Below are positions 11,236-22,104 of a stretch of DNA of 64,000 bases, in pieces. Below the pieces are notes generated by a model. It had not been told where the DNA came from and ran no database searches. It worked only from the letters and a program-made list of their open reading frames with translations. The translations under genes and the position numbers were made by a program. This DNA is from Agaricus subrufescens (taxonomy: Eukaryota > Basidiomycota > Agaricomycetes > Agaricales > Agaricaceae). The DNA lies in assembly GCA_029945375.1 (NCBI GenBank), contig CM057061.1:3286001-3350000 (forward strand), read 5' to 3'. How positions within the stretch are numbered: position 1 is the stretch's first letter; every line of letters starts with the position of its first letter.

Positions 11236-12617
11236 TGAAGAGACTAGATCGGTGTGAATGTGGAAAAATAAAATATAAAAAATATAAAATCGAATGCGAA
11301 TGCAACCCTTTGAATTACACCGAGTCTCGAGTGCGGTTCGTGGGGAGAATAAATCAGAAAGAAAGTGAAAGTAAGAGTCTCGATTAAATATTGAATGAAA
11401 ATAGGGGTAGAATAGAAATGTGAAACAAGTCTCGACTGAATAGAAACCTCTTCCAGACCTATGCCGTTTCGATTAGAACCTTCGCGACGAGTGGCTAAGC
11501 TCGCGACGACTGTCCTCAATAGAATGGGTTAGACACCTATCTAGGAGGGGTAGCGAGTCCGCCCTAGTGATGCCTCAACAAACTCGGAGAGCCTTGACCT
11601 GCCTTCGCACTTCGAGACAGACTGCAAGACAAGTCGAGCTAGCACCGAATGCTATCGCGATCCTATTAGACCAGTGAAGATACTCTCTCGAGCAGAACAC
11701 AAGACCTTCCGAGTCGAGAAAGAACTTAAGAAATGCTTAGAACACTGCGAAGTTTAACCAAACTCGATTTCACTCGCACAGCGCTTGGGCAAAGATTCGA
11801 TCCCGAACCTCGTCCTCGACTGGCGACTATATACGATACACAATAAAAAAAACTGAGACAAAATAAACAAATATGAAACAGATAACCAAGTCCGTATCCA
11901 GCACTGAATGGGTATAGTCTCCTCGACTCATCTTTCTCCACCAATCAACAGTCTCGACTATTCAGTCTCCTCGACCGAACATCGCACTTGCCTAATCTTC
12001 CACTCCTCATTGGCTAACGAGCTTCTAACCCTAGACCCTAGTCTAGAAACTCTCGAGGCGCACCCCCACTGATTAATCCCGTTGATAAGATGTCCTCGAT
12101 TAAACTATGCTTCTATCTCGCCTTTAGTTGCTTCGAGATTATCACTATTACTGCCTGATCCAGAGTCTCGACCAACAATTCCAACAGTCTCGCTTCAGGT
12201 TAATTCAGTCTCGACATGTGTAAGTCGTCTACTTCCTAGCCCTTTCCTTATTAGGCAGGTAGTAGTTATAGATTCAGTTTAGCATAAGGTCCGCTGAAGG
12301 AACCGCGTTCCGCTAAGTCCTCGAGCCATCCCATAGCCAACCTCGATGATAATTTCCAGCAAAGTCTCCCTAGACTCAGTCTCGAGACTTCCATTTTAAG
12401 TCCTCGAACACGATTATATTTCCCCTAGCAGTACGGTTTTCCTGCTAGGAATCGCGGATGCAATCTCGACTGTCCCCTAGGTCAACCTCTCTTCACACAT
12501 GTCCTCGACTGAGCTTATCTCTAACTGGGTGACCGATTGCTCATTCTCGAACTTAATACGTACACCTAGCCGCATTAAACGGGAATTTTCACGCGTAAAA
12601 CGGCTGGGGCCGTAACA
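11236..12617 (-). repeat. Gypsy 5' LTR (1382 bp)
   Basis: On the minus strand it begins TGTTACGGCCCC at 12617 and ends CTTCA at 11236, giving the usual TG...CA ends. The ends were chosen from three signals: the TGTTACGG start typical of Gypsy LTRs, the 2-base spacer, and the primer-binding site that starts with TGG at 11233. An AT-rich block at 11258-11295 could hold a TATA element. Repeated AGTCTCGACT-like words are scattered through it. The second LTR is not in the window, so the boundaries are not confirmed by a match. Confidence 0.6.
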
Positions 12618-13098
12618 GCGGGGGTCCTCATCAGGAGGAATCACATCATCTCATGGTTCCGGCCAAATCGGTTGAGAACCGGCATTGCGTGAATTGTACT
12701 GCATCGAAGCGGGAAAAGCATGATCACTCCGCCCTGGACAGAAAGAGTTGTCCGTTCTGGGCTCATCGTTTTGATAGGGAATGGTTTCGTCACCAATTTC
12801 CACCGAAGAAGATTTAACAGAGGTGTCGTGTATTTTTAACCACTTCTATTTTTTATTTTCATCTCTCACCGTCTTGTAAGTATCAATTTGGACTCTCTTT
12901 TATGCATACCACTTCGATTCTATGGCACATTCTTTAGTTTACATATGCAGTTTTTTCCTTCCACTAGTTATCTACTGGTGTAGGGCTGGCAGGTGATGTA
13001 AAGCCGGGGGAACGCGTTATGGCACCCCACGTACGAGGCCGGTTTTGAAATAAACCCCATTGATTACAAAAAAAAAAAAAAAAAAAAAAATAAAAAAA
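12618..13098 (+). mobile_element. Half-LINE fragment (copy 0), truncated by the Gypsy
   Basis: Bases 12690-12820 encode the end of a LINE-type ORF1, with a Cys/His motif (NRHCVNC...SCPFW) and the tail FPPKKI-stop; the same tail is seen in the half-LINE at 38358-40261. A 3' UTR follows, with AATAAA and CCCATTGATTAC before a poly(A) tract at 13070-13098. The 3' UTR matches that of the LINEs ending at 16740 and 29880. The left end coincides with the Gypsy LTR terminus at 12617. On the right it runs into a Copia LTR, so this copy sits inside that LTR. Confidence 0.75.
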
Positions 13099-13331
13099 AG
13101 CACAGTTAATCTGTGGACAAGTATAAGAAGCTAAAACAACAATACAAAGAGATTGCTCACCTGTGGACAAGTATAAGAAGCTAAAGACTTCTAAGTTGTC
13201 CACAGGCAAGTTCAACATGCGCTGACTAATCTATCACGTGAACGGAAGCGTCCGCTTTACTCTAAGTCAAGATATACACAAAACAAATTAACCAGTAACT
13301 CTAATAACTGAATGCTTGGGGCATTCTAACA
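13099..13331 (-). repeat. Copia LTR fragment
   Basis: About 233 bp nearly identical to the right-hand part of the LTR at 20583-20899, including the duplicated 'ctgtggacaagtataagaag' words. On the minus strand it starts TGTTAGAATGCCCC at 13331. The remaining ~85 bp are lost at the half-LINE insertion. It abuts Copia RNase H coding sequence of opposite orientation at 13332. Confidence 0.8.
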
Positions 13332-13505
13332 GATTCAATCATAACCCAGCACCTGCCCACTGGCTTGCTGTAAAGCATTTACTTCGCTATTTGAAGGGCA
13401 CCCTGCACTACCAGCTCATCTACAGAGGTGGTGACTCTGGAGAACTGTTTACCACCTATTCCGATGCCTCTTGCGGCAGCTGCAAGGCCACAGGTCAAGC
13501 TACAG

Positions 13506-13523
13506 GTGGATATGTGACCATTG
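13506..13523 (+). repeat. Target-site duplication of the LINE at 13524-16763
   Basis: GTGGATATGTGACCATTG occurs at 13506-13523 and again at 16764-16781 just after the poly(A). It is the duplicated Copia target. Confidence 0.9.
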
Positions 13524-16500
13524 AAAAGATGATCGCTCGCCAACTCCAGTTCAAAGGAGTCAAGAGTGGCGCCATTCACCCATGTCAGACCGGAGGTATC
13601 ATCCAACGGTCTGTTGAAGATGCGGCCACCGCCCTCACACACCATGTACGAGCAGGATGGTCCAACAAAAAGGTAATGTTCTTTATTGCTTTCGATGTCG
13701 CCCAATTTTTCCCTTCCCTTAATCATATCGCCCTTTCTAAAATTATCGAACATTTTGGTTTTGCGAACAAAGTTGTTTCTTTCTTCTCTAATTATCTTAT
13801 TGGTCAAAAAACACAATATTCTATTAACAATTTAACCTCTCCTTTCTTCGATTCTGATGTAGGTGTAGGACAAGGTAGTGCGCTTTCTCCAATTCTTTCT
13901 GCATTGTATTTAGCTCCTGTTTTCCATCTCTTGGACTTATGGTTATCAGACGAGGATTCTCATATTCATTTTGCTTTAACCGCTTTTCTTTCTTTTGTTG
14001 ATGACGGACTTCTTGTTGCAACTGGGGATTGTAGATCGGACATTCTGGACTCTCTAAAAGAGGCGTACGCCCAAATCACTTCCATACTCACCGACTTCAG
14101 TCTGATTATGGAACACTCAAAGATGGAACTCTTCAACTTTGCGGAATCTGCCCGCAATTATCATTCAGCCAACCCCTCCCTCCCTCTCGGGTTCGCCCCA
14201 TTTACCTCGACCAATCCTCTTACCCCCAAGACTATATGGAGGTACCTCGGAATCATGTTTGACCGCAATCTCACCTTCAAAGATCACATCAAATTCTATG
14301 CCACGAAATCTATTTCAGCAGTCCACTGCATGAAATCCCTTGGCAATTCAGCATGAGGACTTACTGTCAAGCAAAAACGGATGCTTTACATTTCATGCGT
14401 TCAACCAATAGCAACCTTCGGACTCCGCTGTTGGTACATTCCGGGTACTCGATGTTTTAGGACCAACGTCAAGATGGTCGAACTTACCCACTCCCAAGGA
14501 GCTTGCTGGATCACAGGTGCATTCCGAACCACTCCCTTAGGTGGGATGAGTGCCGTGGCTGGCCTCATGCCCATCTCCATCACTCTCAAAAAGCTGTATG
14601 AGCGCTCCACTATCCGCCTTAACACGCTACACCCCAACCATCCCATTCTTACATTAATAGAGCGGCGGAAAGCCAAGGGTTCATCCCTACACCACAACTC
14701 CTTGGAATTCAAAACCGAGGCAATCCGACAGAAGATGAAGTCTCCCCTTGACTCCATCAGCAACGTTCCTTGCAAGGAGATCTTCCACCCCCTCTCTGAG
14801 CACATTAAACCAGGCCATCGACTCATTGACTGATGCCCAGATTGCATCAAGTTCATCCAACCCCCTGCGGACAAGGACGACTCTTTTCTCTATCACCTCA
14901 ATATTCATGGGGCGAACATTCATAACACCAAGGACCTTCACGTCATCACAGCCGGTGCCCTTAACCCAATCGACCCCTCCCACCCCCTGGAGAATCAGAG
15001 CCACTCTCACATCGCATTGTCCACTGTTTTCAACGACAAAACAATATCATCCAAAACCTGTGCCGCTGGCCACAGAGTCACGAAGGAAACACTAGTAGGA
15101 TGGTCGGCCTTCCTCGGCCTCCTCAAAGTGTATCGCAAACTGGAGAAAGGACTCGATGTCAAACAAGTCATTCTCTACACCACCTCGCCATCCATTGTCC
15201 GAGAACTTATGGCGGTTTCATCCAAGCCTTTTGGTAGTCAATTGTCGATTGCCGTCTCGCTCATGTTCGAGGCTCTCGTAACCAAATTCCCCTTAGTGGA
15301 TATTTGCATGAAGGGCTTTCGAGAGAGTTGGGCAACTCAACCACTGGATAGCAATGTTGGCCTTCAGCCAGCGGCTTTCCAGGCTTATTGGAACACTAGA
15401 AAAGAGCGGACCTTCACTTGGGCAGGGATTCAGTTTCCTCAATCCACGTCATACAGATGGGCCAGAAGCAAAACCACCAAATTCGCAATTGCACTATGGC
15501 AACAGGGGTTTGATGACCCAATGAACCAGTCTTGCTTCAAGGGGCAAGGCTGGTACGACACAAAATCCTGTAAAGTCAAATCTGAGAGGTTGAAGCATAG
15601 CGCTTTGTATCTGGATCACTTTTGGGTATCAAGCAGGGAATTGAGAGCGGGGCTAGCCACCTCCCCCTTTGCTCTGCATGATGAATTTCACGACGGGAGT
15701 TTTGGGACTGGGATGTTGAGGCCGGACGCCTCCTACTCAGACTATCAACTCTGTCAGGGGAAGAAAAAACCTGGCCAGTTAAAACAGGGTGGTGCCGCTG
15801 GCTCAGGAAATTCGGATCAGTTAAAACAGGGCGGTGCTGCTGATCACGAAAATAGTTGTAAGTTCACGGTTGACAAACCAACTCACCTTAATCTAGGCTT
15901 ATGGCTCCGCAACTACAGCGGGGTCTCTGTCGCTCATAACTCCCCCCTGTGTGCTTGTCTTGTGTGCACAATCACCAACCACACCCCCATCGGGTCCTAT
16001 CGGGCTCGATTCTTTCTGAATGAACCATTCAAGACATGTCCCTGTTCTCCCAACTCACCGGAGACGTGTCAGCACATCCTCAATGTCTGTCCCTTATTCG
16101 TCAGAAGGGCAGAACACTACTCTATCGGCGGGATCGAATCTATCCAAGGCCTCATCCTATTCCTGACCGACAATCCCAAAGCGTTTGCGTTCGAAGACAA
16201 CTCAGATCTTCCATGAGTGCCGCGAGTGTGTGAACCCGACTGGCCTGCGTATTACAAGCAGGTATACCAGCAATGGAAAGACGAGAACAAAGAGAGGAGG
16301 AAGCGCAAGCGTCCTCTTCTAACGGGGCCAATTTTCTACCATGAGACGATAATGAGCCAGTTTAAAACCGTGTTCAAGGCGGATGAATGGAGAGAGGTGT
16401 TTATGAACTCGTGTAATGGAGATGAAGCCGTGGACTCGGCGGAATGTTTTCAAAAGGTGCAAGGAGTTTCTTTTCTTTGTGCTTGTATCTCAGCGTTCCC

Positions 16501-16763
16501 TTTTCCTTCAGTCCGGTATTATTGTACTTGTATATGGATCGCTCTATTCTCATTTATTTTGTTTTTCCTCTTCTCATATAGCATTGACCAAGTCCACTGG
16601 ATACATTTCTTTTGCGCATTTGTTGTTCATTTTTTCATGTAATGTCTCGCGCCAACAGAGGTAGTGTACAGGCGATGTAAAGTACGGGGAACGTGTTATG
16701 GCACCCTTAAGGTTGATTTTGAAATAAATCCCATTGATTACAAAAAAAAAAAAAAAAGAAAAA
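13524..16763 (+). mobile_element. 5'-truncated Tad-like LINE
   Basis: It starts inside ORF2 at the RT segment (EKMIARQLQF) and runs through the catalytic FVDD, the RNase-H-like region, the Cys/His C-terminal motif, a 3' UTR and poly(A) to 16763. The ORF2 remnant stays in a single frame for about 3 kb but is broken by three TGA stops (14354, about 14831, about 16214) and no obvious frameshift. It is clearly the same family as the intact copy at 21978-29890 but diverged. A 42-bp unit is duplicated in tandem around 15775-15858 within the coding region. Confidence 0.88.
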
Positions 16764-16935
16764 GTGGATATGTGACCATTGTCTCTGGTGCTGCTGTGGG
16801 CTGGTCCTCAAAGCATCAGCCTTTTGTGACTCTCTCGAGCACTGAGGCTGAGTTTGTGGCTGCTGTTGAGGCTGGAAAGGAAATCAAGTGGACTAGGAAC
16901 ATTCTCAGCAAGTTCGGCTACCTCCAGACACTTGC

Positions 16936-17003
16936 TATGTCATATAGCTAGTTTAATAGAAGGTCCACTGAGAGGTGCCATTGATTATAAAAAAAAAAAA
17001 AAA
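16936..17003 (+). mobile_element. Very short half-LINE tail
   Basis: About 67 bp matching the last bases of the half-LINE 3' UTR (GGTCCACTGAGAGGTGCCAT), ending in poly(A) at 16988-17003. It bridges a Copia RNase H end on the left and a Copia gag fragment on the right. No target-site duplication is visible. Confidence 0.7.
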
Positions 17004-17602
17004 AGGAGCTTAGACTGGAGAAATTCACTTTAGACCAGCTGGATGATGAGCTGGCCTCTATGGCACTCATTAGGGCACTCCCGGACGAGTTTTCGGCCTT
17101 CACATCGTCTCTCCTGCTTATGGACAAGCTGGACAAGACCACCATCCATCAGGCCTTTGTTACAGAGGATATTCAGCGAAGGAAACATGCTCAGGACACC
17201 TTGGGAGGCTCCCAGGCCCTAGCAGCACGTTCTGGCTTCAAAAACGCGTCAGAGACCTGCGATTTCTGTGGGAGGACTGGTCACAAGGTGGCTAACTGCT
17301 GGATATTCGAAAAGGCGAAGAAACGCCCTCAGGAGGATGGTCAGAAGCTCAGAACTCAAGGAAACAAGGCCAACAAGGCCCAGGACAGCTCCAATGACTC
17401 CCCCACCGCTTCCGGAAGCTCTAGCTCGACTCCTGGTGCCGAAAAAGCGCAGAGAGTCCGAGAATTTGCTGGAAATGCAAGTGCTCCCTCCCCTACCTCT
17501 TCCCCTTCGCTCTCTGCCCCCCTGCAGCTCGATGCTGACTTCCACTGGCTTGCAGATACAGGGGCCACTTCTCATATGACCCCCCACAAGCATTGGTTCA
17601 AA
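17004..17602 (+). pseudogene. Copia Gag-protease fragment
   Basis: It encodes the C-terminal half of a Copia Gag with the zinc knuckle CDFCGRTGHKVANC (C-x2-C-x4-H-x4-C), a Ser/Pro linker, and the protease start with the catalytic DTGATSHMT motif. It stops at HKHWFK where the half-LINE begins. The N-terminal Gag part is missing. The continuation (KHWFKSYSP) is found inverted at 32182, so it was probably one element with 29891-32182. Confidence 0.85.
17590..17602 (+). repeat. Target-site duplication split by inversion
   Basis: GCATTGGTTCAAA directly precedes the half-LINE 5' end here. Its partner, in inverted orientation, is at 32170-32182 next to the poly(T) of the other half-LINE copy. Confidence 0.8.
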
Positions 17603-19916
17603 CATCGCTTCTTGACCTCTTACCACTACCTTCCTGTTTTGGAAGCCTCAGTGATAGAGCTGTACTAGGAGCAATACACTGTCTATGCTATGGATACTCG
17701 ACCTGACTTCGACGATGGAGTCTGGGAGAGCAGCGATGATGAGAACTTGCCCCCCGATTTGCGTGTGATGAAGGAGGCAACAGAAGTTGAGGTGTTCGGG
17801 CTGCCACCCAAGACACCAAAGGTGAGCCGAGCTGAAAAGCTTTGCTCACAACTGAAGATGAAGGGAAAGGCTGGTGGTACTGGCTTTTTCTCTTCTCCCG
17901 ACCCCCCTGTCACTCCGACGCCAGGCCCTTCGCAAGCTGCGATGACGACCCCGTTGTCGTATGCGACTCAGAGCCCAAAAACACCATTTGGTCCGCCAAG
18001 GCCCCCTGTGGCAGCCTCCTCTCCTGTACCCTCTCCATTGGTTGGGCAATCTGCATGCCGAGCCAATAACTCACTTGCTCAACAGCTCAAGGAGGCCGTC
18101 AACGCCGCCAAGCAAGTTGGGCCGACCGAGAAGTTTGATGCGCTTGCGGATGAACTTCTCTGTTCTTTATGGACCATTCTCAAGGCCCCCAACCTCTCCC
18201 AGCGCCAGTTCATGGGCATGGGCGGCTTCACGCCGTTCGATGTTCAACTCGCACAGACCATCGCATCCGCTGGCCCCCCTCCTGAGGTCCCCACTCCCAC
18301 CCCGGTCCCAGCCATGCCTCCTCCCCCCTCAGCCACGCCCACACCACGCCCTTGGTCTCCTATGGCCAAGGCCAAGGCTGACACAGCCAAAACTACTAAG
18401 CAGCCCAAGGTAAGCCACCCAGCCCCACCTCCTAAACCCGCGGCTTCTAGAAGTCGTGCTCCAGCTGCGCCCGCAGCTGCTGCGGCACCTTCTAAGGCCA
18501 AGAAACAGGTCAAGTTTGCGCTCCCCTCCTCCCCCTCTGCGCCCTCTCCCACCTCCGCCCCCGCTGTCTCCATCAAACGCCCTTCCAAGCGTAAGACTAA
18601 AGGCAAGCATACTGACCACGGACTCTCCCGCTGTGGAGTCCGCATCATTCCCCTGGCCGGAACTACTGTCCGTGCCACTGACATCACTCCGGCTATCATT
18701 GCCGAAATCAACGCCCACCTAAAGTCCGACCTCAAGTCAACTTTCTTGGTGGAACACACTATTGACATCAAGGCCAGCCTCTTCTTAGCTGGCAACCGAG
18801 TCCCTTCCGCACCCAAGGGCAACTGTGTTCTCAAACACGTTCGCCGCCTCATCACCGTCCCAGGGATTATCCCTATCACCACCGCCCCCGTCACATCGAT
18901 ATCTTATCTCAAGATAATCGATGTTCCACTTATCCCCGCCGAGTCCCGCACTTGGCTCACCTCTCAACGCACCACTCTCCAAGCGGCTCTCGCCATTTCT
19001 CCTGTCGGCCAACAGCTCACCCGACACATCGCCCATGCCCCACGATTTATGCGCACTTCCCGCCATGCCAACACTTGTGTCGCATGGATCGACATCACAG
19101 ACACAGTTTCTGGTAGCAATGCCAGGAACTTTATTGGTAAGCAGGTCCTGATTGGAGGATGCAATTGTCAGATCCGGGGCACTGCCCCTCAGCCTGGTTC
19201 CGCCCTGTGCACTCGCTGCCAGCGGTGGGGCCACCACTCTAATGTATGCTGTGCTAAAGGTATACGCTGTGCTCACTGCAGTGGTCTGCATTCTGCGGAC
19301 AACCACAACTCCTCATGTGCCGCATCCCACATTGACACCGCCATCCGCCATTGCATCAATTGTTCCACAGCCAAGAAGAAGAAGACGATGCACTCCAGCA
19401 TGGACACTTCGTGTCCATGCTGGGAACATTGATTTGATTGCGACTGGCTTAAATGCCAGTTCCCATCAAATAAGTAGGACTTTTCGCTGGGTCTTTCGGG
19501 GCAATGGCGTGCTGCCATCCCATTATTTTTTCATTCATTGATTCACTTCTTTTTCCCATCGACAACTGTCTCGTGTATGAATACCGCTGCCAACGCGGCG
19601 TTCCAAGTCAGTTCAAACCGGAGAGGGTCTGTTTCAGGTGCTGTCCCGCCTTGAAGGTTAGGACACTTATTATTTTGATTCTATATGATTGTATTTCTTT
19701 CTCTTCGAGCGCTTGACCACATTGCGCAGGATATGTTTCTTCCGCCACCCATGTATAGTCTGACTCAATGTACCGAACTTGTGGCCCGGTTTTGGAGATG
19801 CATTATGGCTTCCGTTTCTTGTACATATGCTTGGATTTGCGACCGATGTAGTAGCGTACTTGAATAAAGGCCGGCCAGCAGGCCCCATTGATTATAAAAA
19901 AAAAAAAAAAAAAAAA
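17603..19916 (+). mobile_element. Half-LINE copy 1 (full length)
   Basis: 2314 bp. Its 5' end, CATCGCTTCTTGACCTC, resembles the start of the intact LINE at 21978 (shared CGCTTCTTGA-CT-T-ACCAC-ACCTTCCT pattern). A single ORF1 follows, then about 400 bp of 3' UTR with AATAAA, CCCATTGATTAT and poly(A) at 19896-19916. No endonuclease or RT sequence is present. It would need ORF2 from a full LINE to move. Confidence 0.85.
17690..19432 (+). CDS. Half-LINE ORF1 (nucleic-acid-binding, Gag-like)
   Basis: 580 aa to the TGA at 19430; the family reading frame continues past this TGA for 15 codons to TAG at 19475. The N-terminal third is acidic and Pro-rich, and the middle is Ala/Pro/Lys-rich. A conserved domain follows (about residues 300-480). 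The C-terminus has three Cys/His motifs: CTRCQRWGHHSNVC, CAHCSGLHSADNHNSSC and CINC...SCPCW. This layout matches ORF1 of the intact LINE, whose product binds element RNA. The early stop sits where other copies have Arg, consistent with CGA to TGA. The reading frame is otherwise intact. Confidence 0.75.
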   Translation: MDTRPDFDDGVWESSDDENLPPDLRVMKEATEVEVFGLPPKTPKVSRAEKLCSQLKMKGKAGGTGFFSSPDPPVTPTPGPSQAAMTTPLSYATQSPKTPFGPPRPPVAASSPVPSPLVGQSACRANNSLAQQLKEAVNAAKQVGPTEKFDALADELLCSLWTILKAPNLSQRQFMGMGGFTPFDVQLAQTIASAGPPPEVPTPTPVPAMPPPPSATPTPRPWSPMAKAKADTAKTTKQPKVSHPAPPPKPAASRSRAPAAPAAAAAPSKAKKQVKFALPSSPSAPSPTSAPAVSIKRPSKRKTKGKHTDHGLSRCGVRIIPLAGTTVRATDITPAIIAEINAHLKSDLKSTFLVEHTIDIKASLFLAGNRVPSAPKGNCVLKHVRRLITVPGIIPITTAPVTSISYLKIIDVPLIPAESRTWLTSQRTTLQAALAISPVGQQLTRHIAHAPRFMRTSRHANTCVAWIDITDTVSGSNARNFIGKQVLIGGCNCQIRGTAPQPGSALCTRCQRWGHHSNVCCAKGIRCAHCSGLHSADNHNSSCAASHIDTAIRHCINCSTAKKKKTMHSSMDTSCPCWEH

Positions 19917-20582
19917 CTGACTTCATCTCAGCCTGCTCCTTGAGTGAGGGTACAATGTCCGAGAGCTCAGATCCAGGAGGTAGAGGGGTGGAAAGGGAGT
20001 TAGAATCGTCCATATTGAACCGTTCTAGGAGCTCCTTGATGTAGTGCTCTTGGGAGAGGGAGATAGAACACTTAGAGCGATCCTGCTTCACCTGAATGCC
20101 CAGCAGAAGTGTGGTAGAGCCTAGATCTCGCAGTTTGAAGTACCGAGATAGCTCCGAGATAGCAGAGGCCATGGCTCCATCGCTTTTAGAGACTAGAGTA
20201 ATGTCATCAATGAAGACTGGTACAATGACCTTGATGTCTCCCTTGGAATAGATGTAGATGGAGTTGTCGGAGTGAAGTCTAGAGTAGCCAATACCCGCTA
20301 GAACACCTCGGAGCTTCTTACTCCACTGTCTGGCAGCCTGCTTAAGGCCATAGAGCAATTTATGGAGCCTGAAGACCATATTAGGTCCCCCAGTATGATA
20401 GCCCTCTGGTTGCCTCATGTAGATCTCCTCCTTGAGTTCCCCATAAGTGAAGGCAGAGGAGATGTCAACAGAGCAGATTTTGTAGCCCTCTCTAGCAGCA
20501 AGAGCTATAATGAGTCTCAGAGAAGCAGGATGAAATGTAGGGGCAAAGACCTCAGTGTAATCGAAGCCAGGACGTTGGGAGA
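19917..20582 (-). pseudogene. Copia reverse transcriptase fragment
   Basis: It encodes RT from SQRPGFDYTEVFAPTF through the catalytic FIDD (PVFIDDITLVSKS) to EQAEMKSV. It is cut on the left by the half-LINE poly(A) and on the right by the LTR at 20583, whose element inserted into it. An ORF reading through the junction gains a run of Phe from the poly(A) complement and is not a real protein. Confidence 0.85.
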
Positions 20583-20899
20583 TGTTGGAAGTGGAACGTA
20601 GAGTTTGCAGTGGCGATCCTAACGATGCTAGTATCAAGCAGATCGGATAAGAATTGAGCTAGTATTAGCACAGTTAATCTGTGGACAAGTATAAGAAGCT
20701 ATAACAGCAATACAAACAGATTGCTCACCTGTGGACAAGTATAAGAAGCTAAAGACTTCTAAGTTGTCCACAGGCAAGTTCAACATGCGCTAACTAATCT
20801 ATCACGTGAGCGGAACCCTCCGCTGTACTCTAAGTCAAGATATACACAAAACAAATTAACCAGTCACTCTAATAACTGAATGCTTGGGGCATTCTAACA
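20583..20899 (-). repeat. Copia LTR (317 bp), 3' LTR
   Basis: On the minus strand it starts TGTTAGAATGCCCC at 20899 and ends with CCAACA at 20583. The purine-rich AAGGGGGTG just upstream (20900-20908) is the polypurine tract. It carries two copies of a word containing ctgtggacaagtataagaag (around 20675 and 20728). It belongs to the Copia whose coding part continues at 20900-21977. Confidence 0.85.
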
Positions 20900-21977
20900 C
20901 ACCCCCTTGATCCAAGCAGTCTAGTGTCCAAGTCCCAATAGTGGGACAGCAAAATCAATCACCTTTGGTGCTACAGCCTTGGTCAGAATGTCAGCCACTT
21001 GCTGATCAGTAGAAACATAGAGGGGATCAATGATTCCTTCTTCTACAGCCTCCTGGAGCCAGTAGAACCGAAGATCCAGGTGTTTCATGTGCCTGTGGTG
21101 CTCAGGATTCTTTGCCACACTGATTCCAGACTTGTTATCAACAAATAAAGTCGAAGCAAGTGTCTGGGGGTAGCCAAACTCGCTGAGAATGTTCCTAGTC
21201 CACTTGATTTCCTTTCCAGCCTCAACAGCAGCCACAAACTCAGCCTCAGTGCTCGAGAGAGTCACAAAAGGCTGACGCTTTGAGGACCAGCCCACAGCAG
21301 CACCAGAGACAATGGTCACATATCCACCTGTAGCTTGACCTGTGGCCTTGCAGCCACCGTGAGAGGCATCAGAATAGGTGGTAAACAGTTCCCCAGAGTC
21401 ACCACCTCTGTAGACAAGCTGGTAGTGCAGGGTGCCCTTCAAATAGCAAAATAAATGCTTCACTGCAAGCCAATGGGCAGGAGCAGGGTTATGATTGAAT
21501 CTCCCAAGGTAGGAGACAGCATAGGCAATGTCGGGACGAGTCATGGTGGCAAGATACTGCAGGGCACCTACAGCAGAGAGATAAGGAACTGACTTCATCT
21601 CAGCCTGCACCTTGAGAGAGGGCACAATGTCGGAGAGCTCAGAACCTGGTGCAAGGGGGTGGAAAGGGAGTTGGAATCATCCATATGGAATCGTTCTAGC
21701 AGCTCCTTGATGCAGTGCTCTTGTGAGAGCGAAATGGTGCGCTTAGAACAGTCCTGCTTCACCTGAATACCCAGTAGCAGAGTGGTAGACCTGAGATCTT
21801 GCATTTTGAAGTGGCTAGACAGCTCAGAGACAGCATCAGAGACAGCAGCATTGCTTTTAGACATCAGAGTTATATCATCAATGAAGACAGGCACTATGAC
21901 CTTGATGTCTCCCTTGGAATAGATGTAGATGGAGTTGTCAGAGCAAAGTCTGGAGTAGCCAATACCCTCTAGGACAC
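20900..21977 (-). pseudogene. Copia RT-RNase H, 3' part
   Basis: It encodes the end of Copia Pol from VLEGIGYSR through FIDD and the RNase H motifs (TTYSDASHGG, TLSSTEAEFVAA) to VDNKSGISV and the C-terminal VPLLGLGH-stop at 20921. A frameshift near 21650 (after NSLSTPL) breaks the frame. The intact LINE at 21978 interrupts the element; the upstream part resumes at 29891. Confidence 0.87.
21965..21977 (+). repeat. Target-site duplication of the intact LINE
   Basis: CCCTCTAGGACAC at 21965-21977 is repeated exactly at 29891-29903 after the poly(A). Confidence 0.92.
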
Positions 21978-22104
21978 AAAACGCTTCTTGATCTGTAACC
22001 ACCACCTTCCTATCTAGGATATTGGTGTTGGCCAGCATTGTAGTAGCGTTAACACGTTTTATTGGGATACCGACTGGTCTTAGGATCTCGACCCCACTGC
22101 TAGT

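Larger units (their letters stand above)
4069..12617 (-). mobile_element. Ty3/Gypsy retrotransposon, three-frame gag/pro/pol
   Basis: Reading leftwards from 12617: LTR (11236-12617), primer-binding site, gag, protease, then pol with RT, RNase H and integrase. The order RT-RNase H-IN is diagnostic of Gypsy rather than Copia. All three ORFs are open, so the copy is probably young. Directly after the pol stop (left of 4069) there is no copy of the LTR start TGTTACGG. The 3' LTR must therefore lie beyond the left edge of the window, and bases 1-4068 would then be internal. The element's right end abuts a half-LINE fragment in the middle of that fragment's ORF, so the Gypsy most likely inserted into it. 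Confidence 0.85.
13332..16935 (+). pseudogene. Copia RNase H fragment, split by a LINE
   Basis: Bases 13332-13523 and 16764-16935 together encode the end of a Copia Pol (FNHNPAPAHWLAVKHLLRYL, then the TLSSTEAEFVAA RNase H motif). The two parts are separated by the LINE at 13524-16763 and share an 18-bp target-site duplication. Both ends are cut: the left joins an inverted LTR fragment, the right joins a 67-bp LINE tail. Any protein running from Copia into the LINE here is an artefact of the insertion. Confidence 0.85.

Noticed and set aside
13316..14356. An ORF joining Copia RNase H to LINE reverse transcriptase, looking like a fused polymerase
   Set aside because: The join coincides with the start of a 5'-truncated LINE flanked by an 18-bp target duplication; it is an insertion product, not a fusion gene.
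19765..20637. Copia RT ORF with a C-terminal Phe run and extra N-terminus
   Set aside because: The Phe run is the complement of the half-LINE poly(A), and the N-terminus reads LTR sequence.
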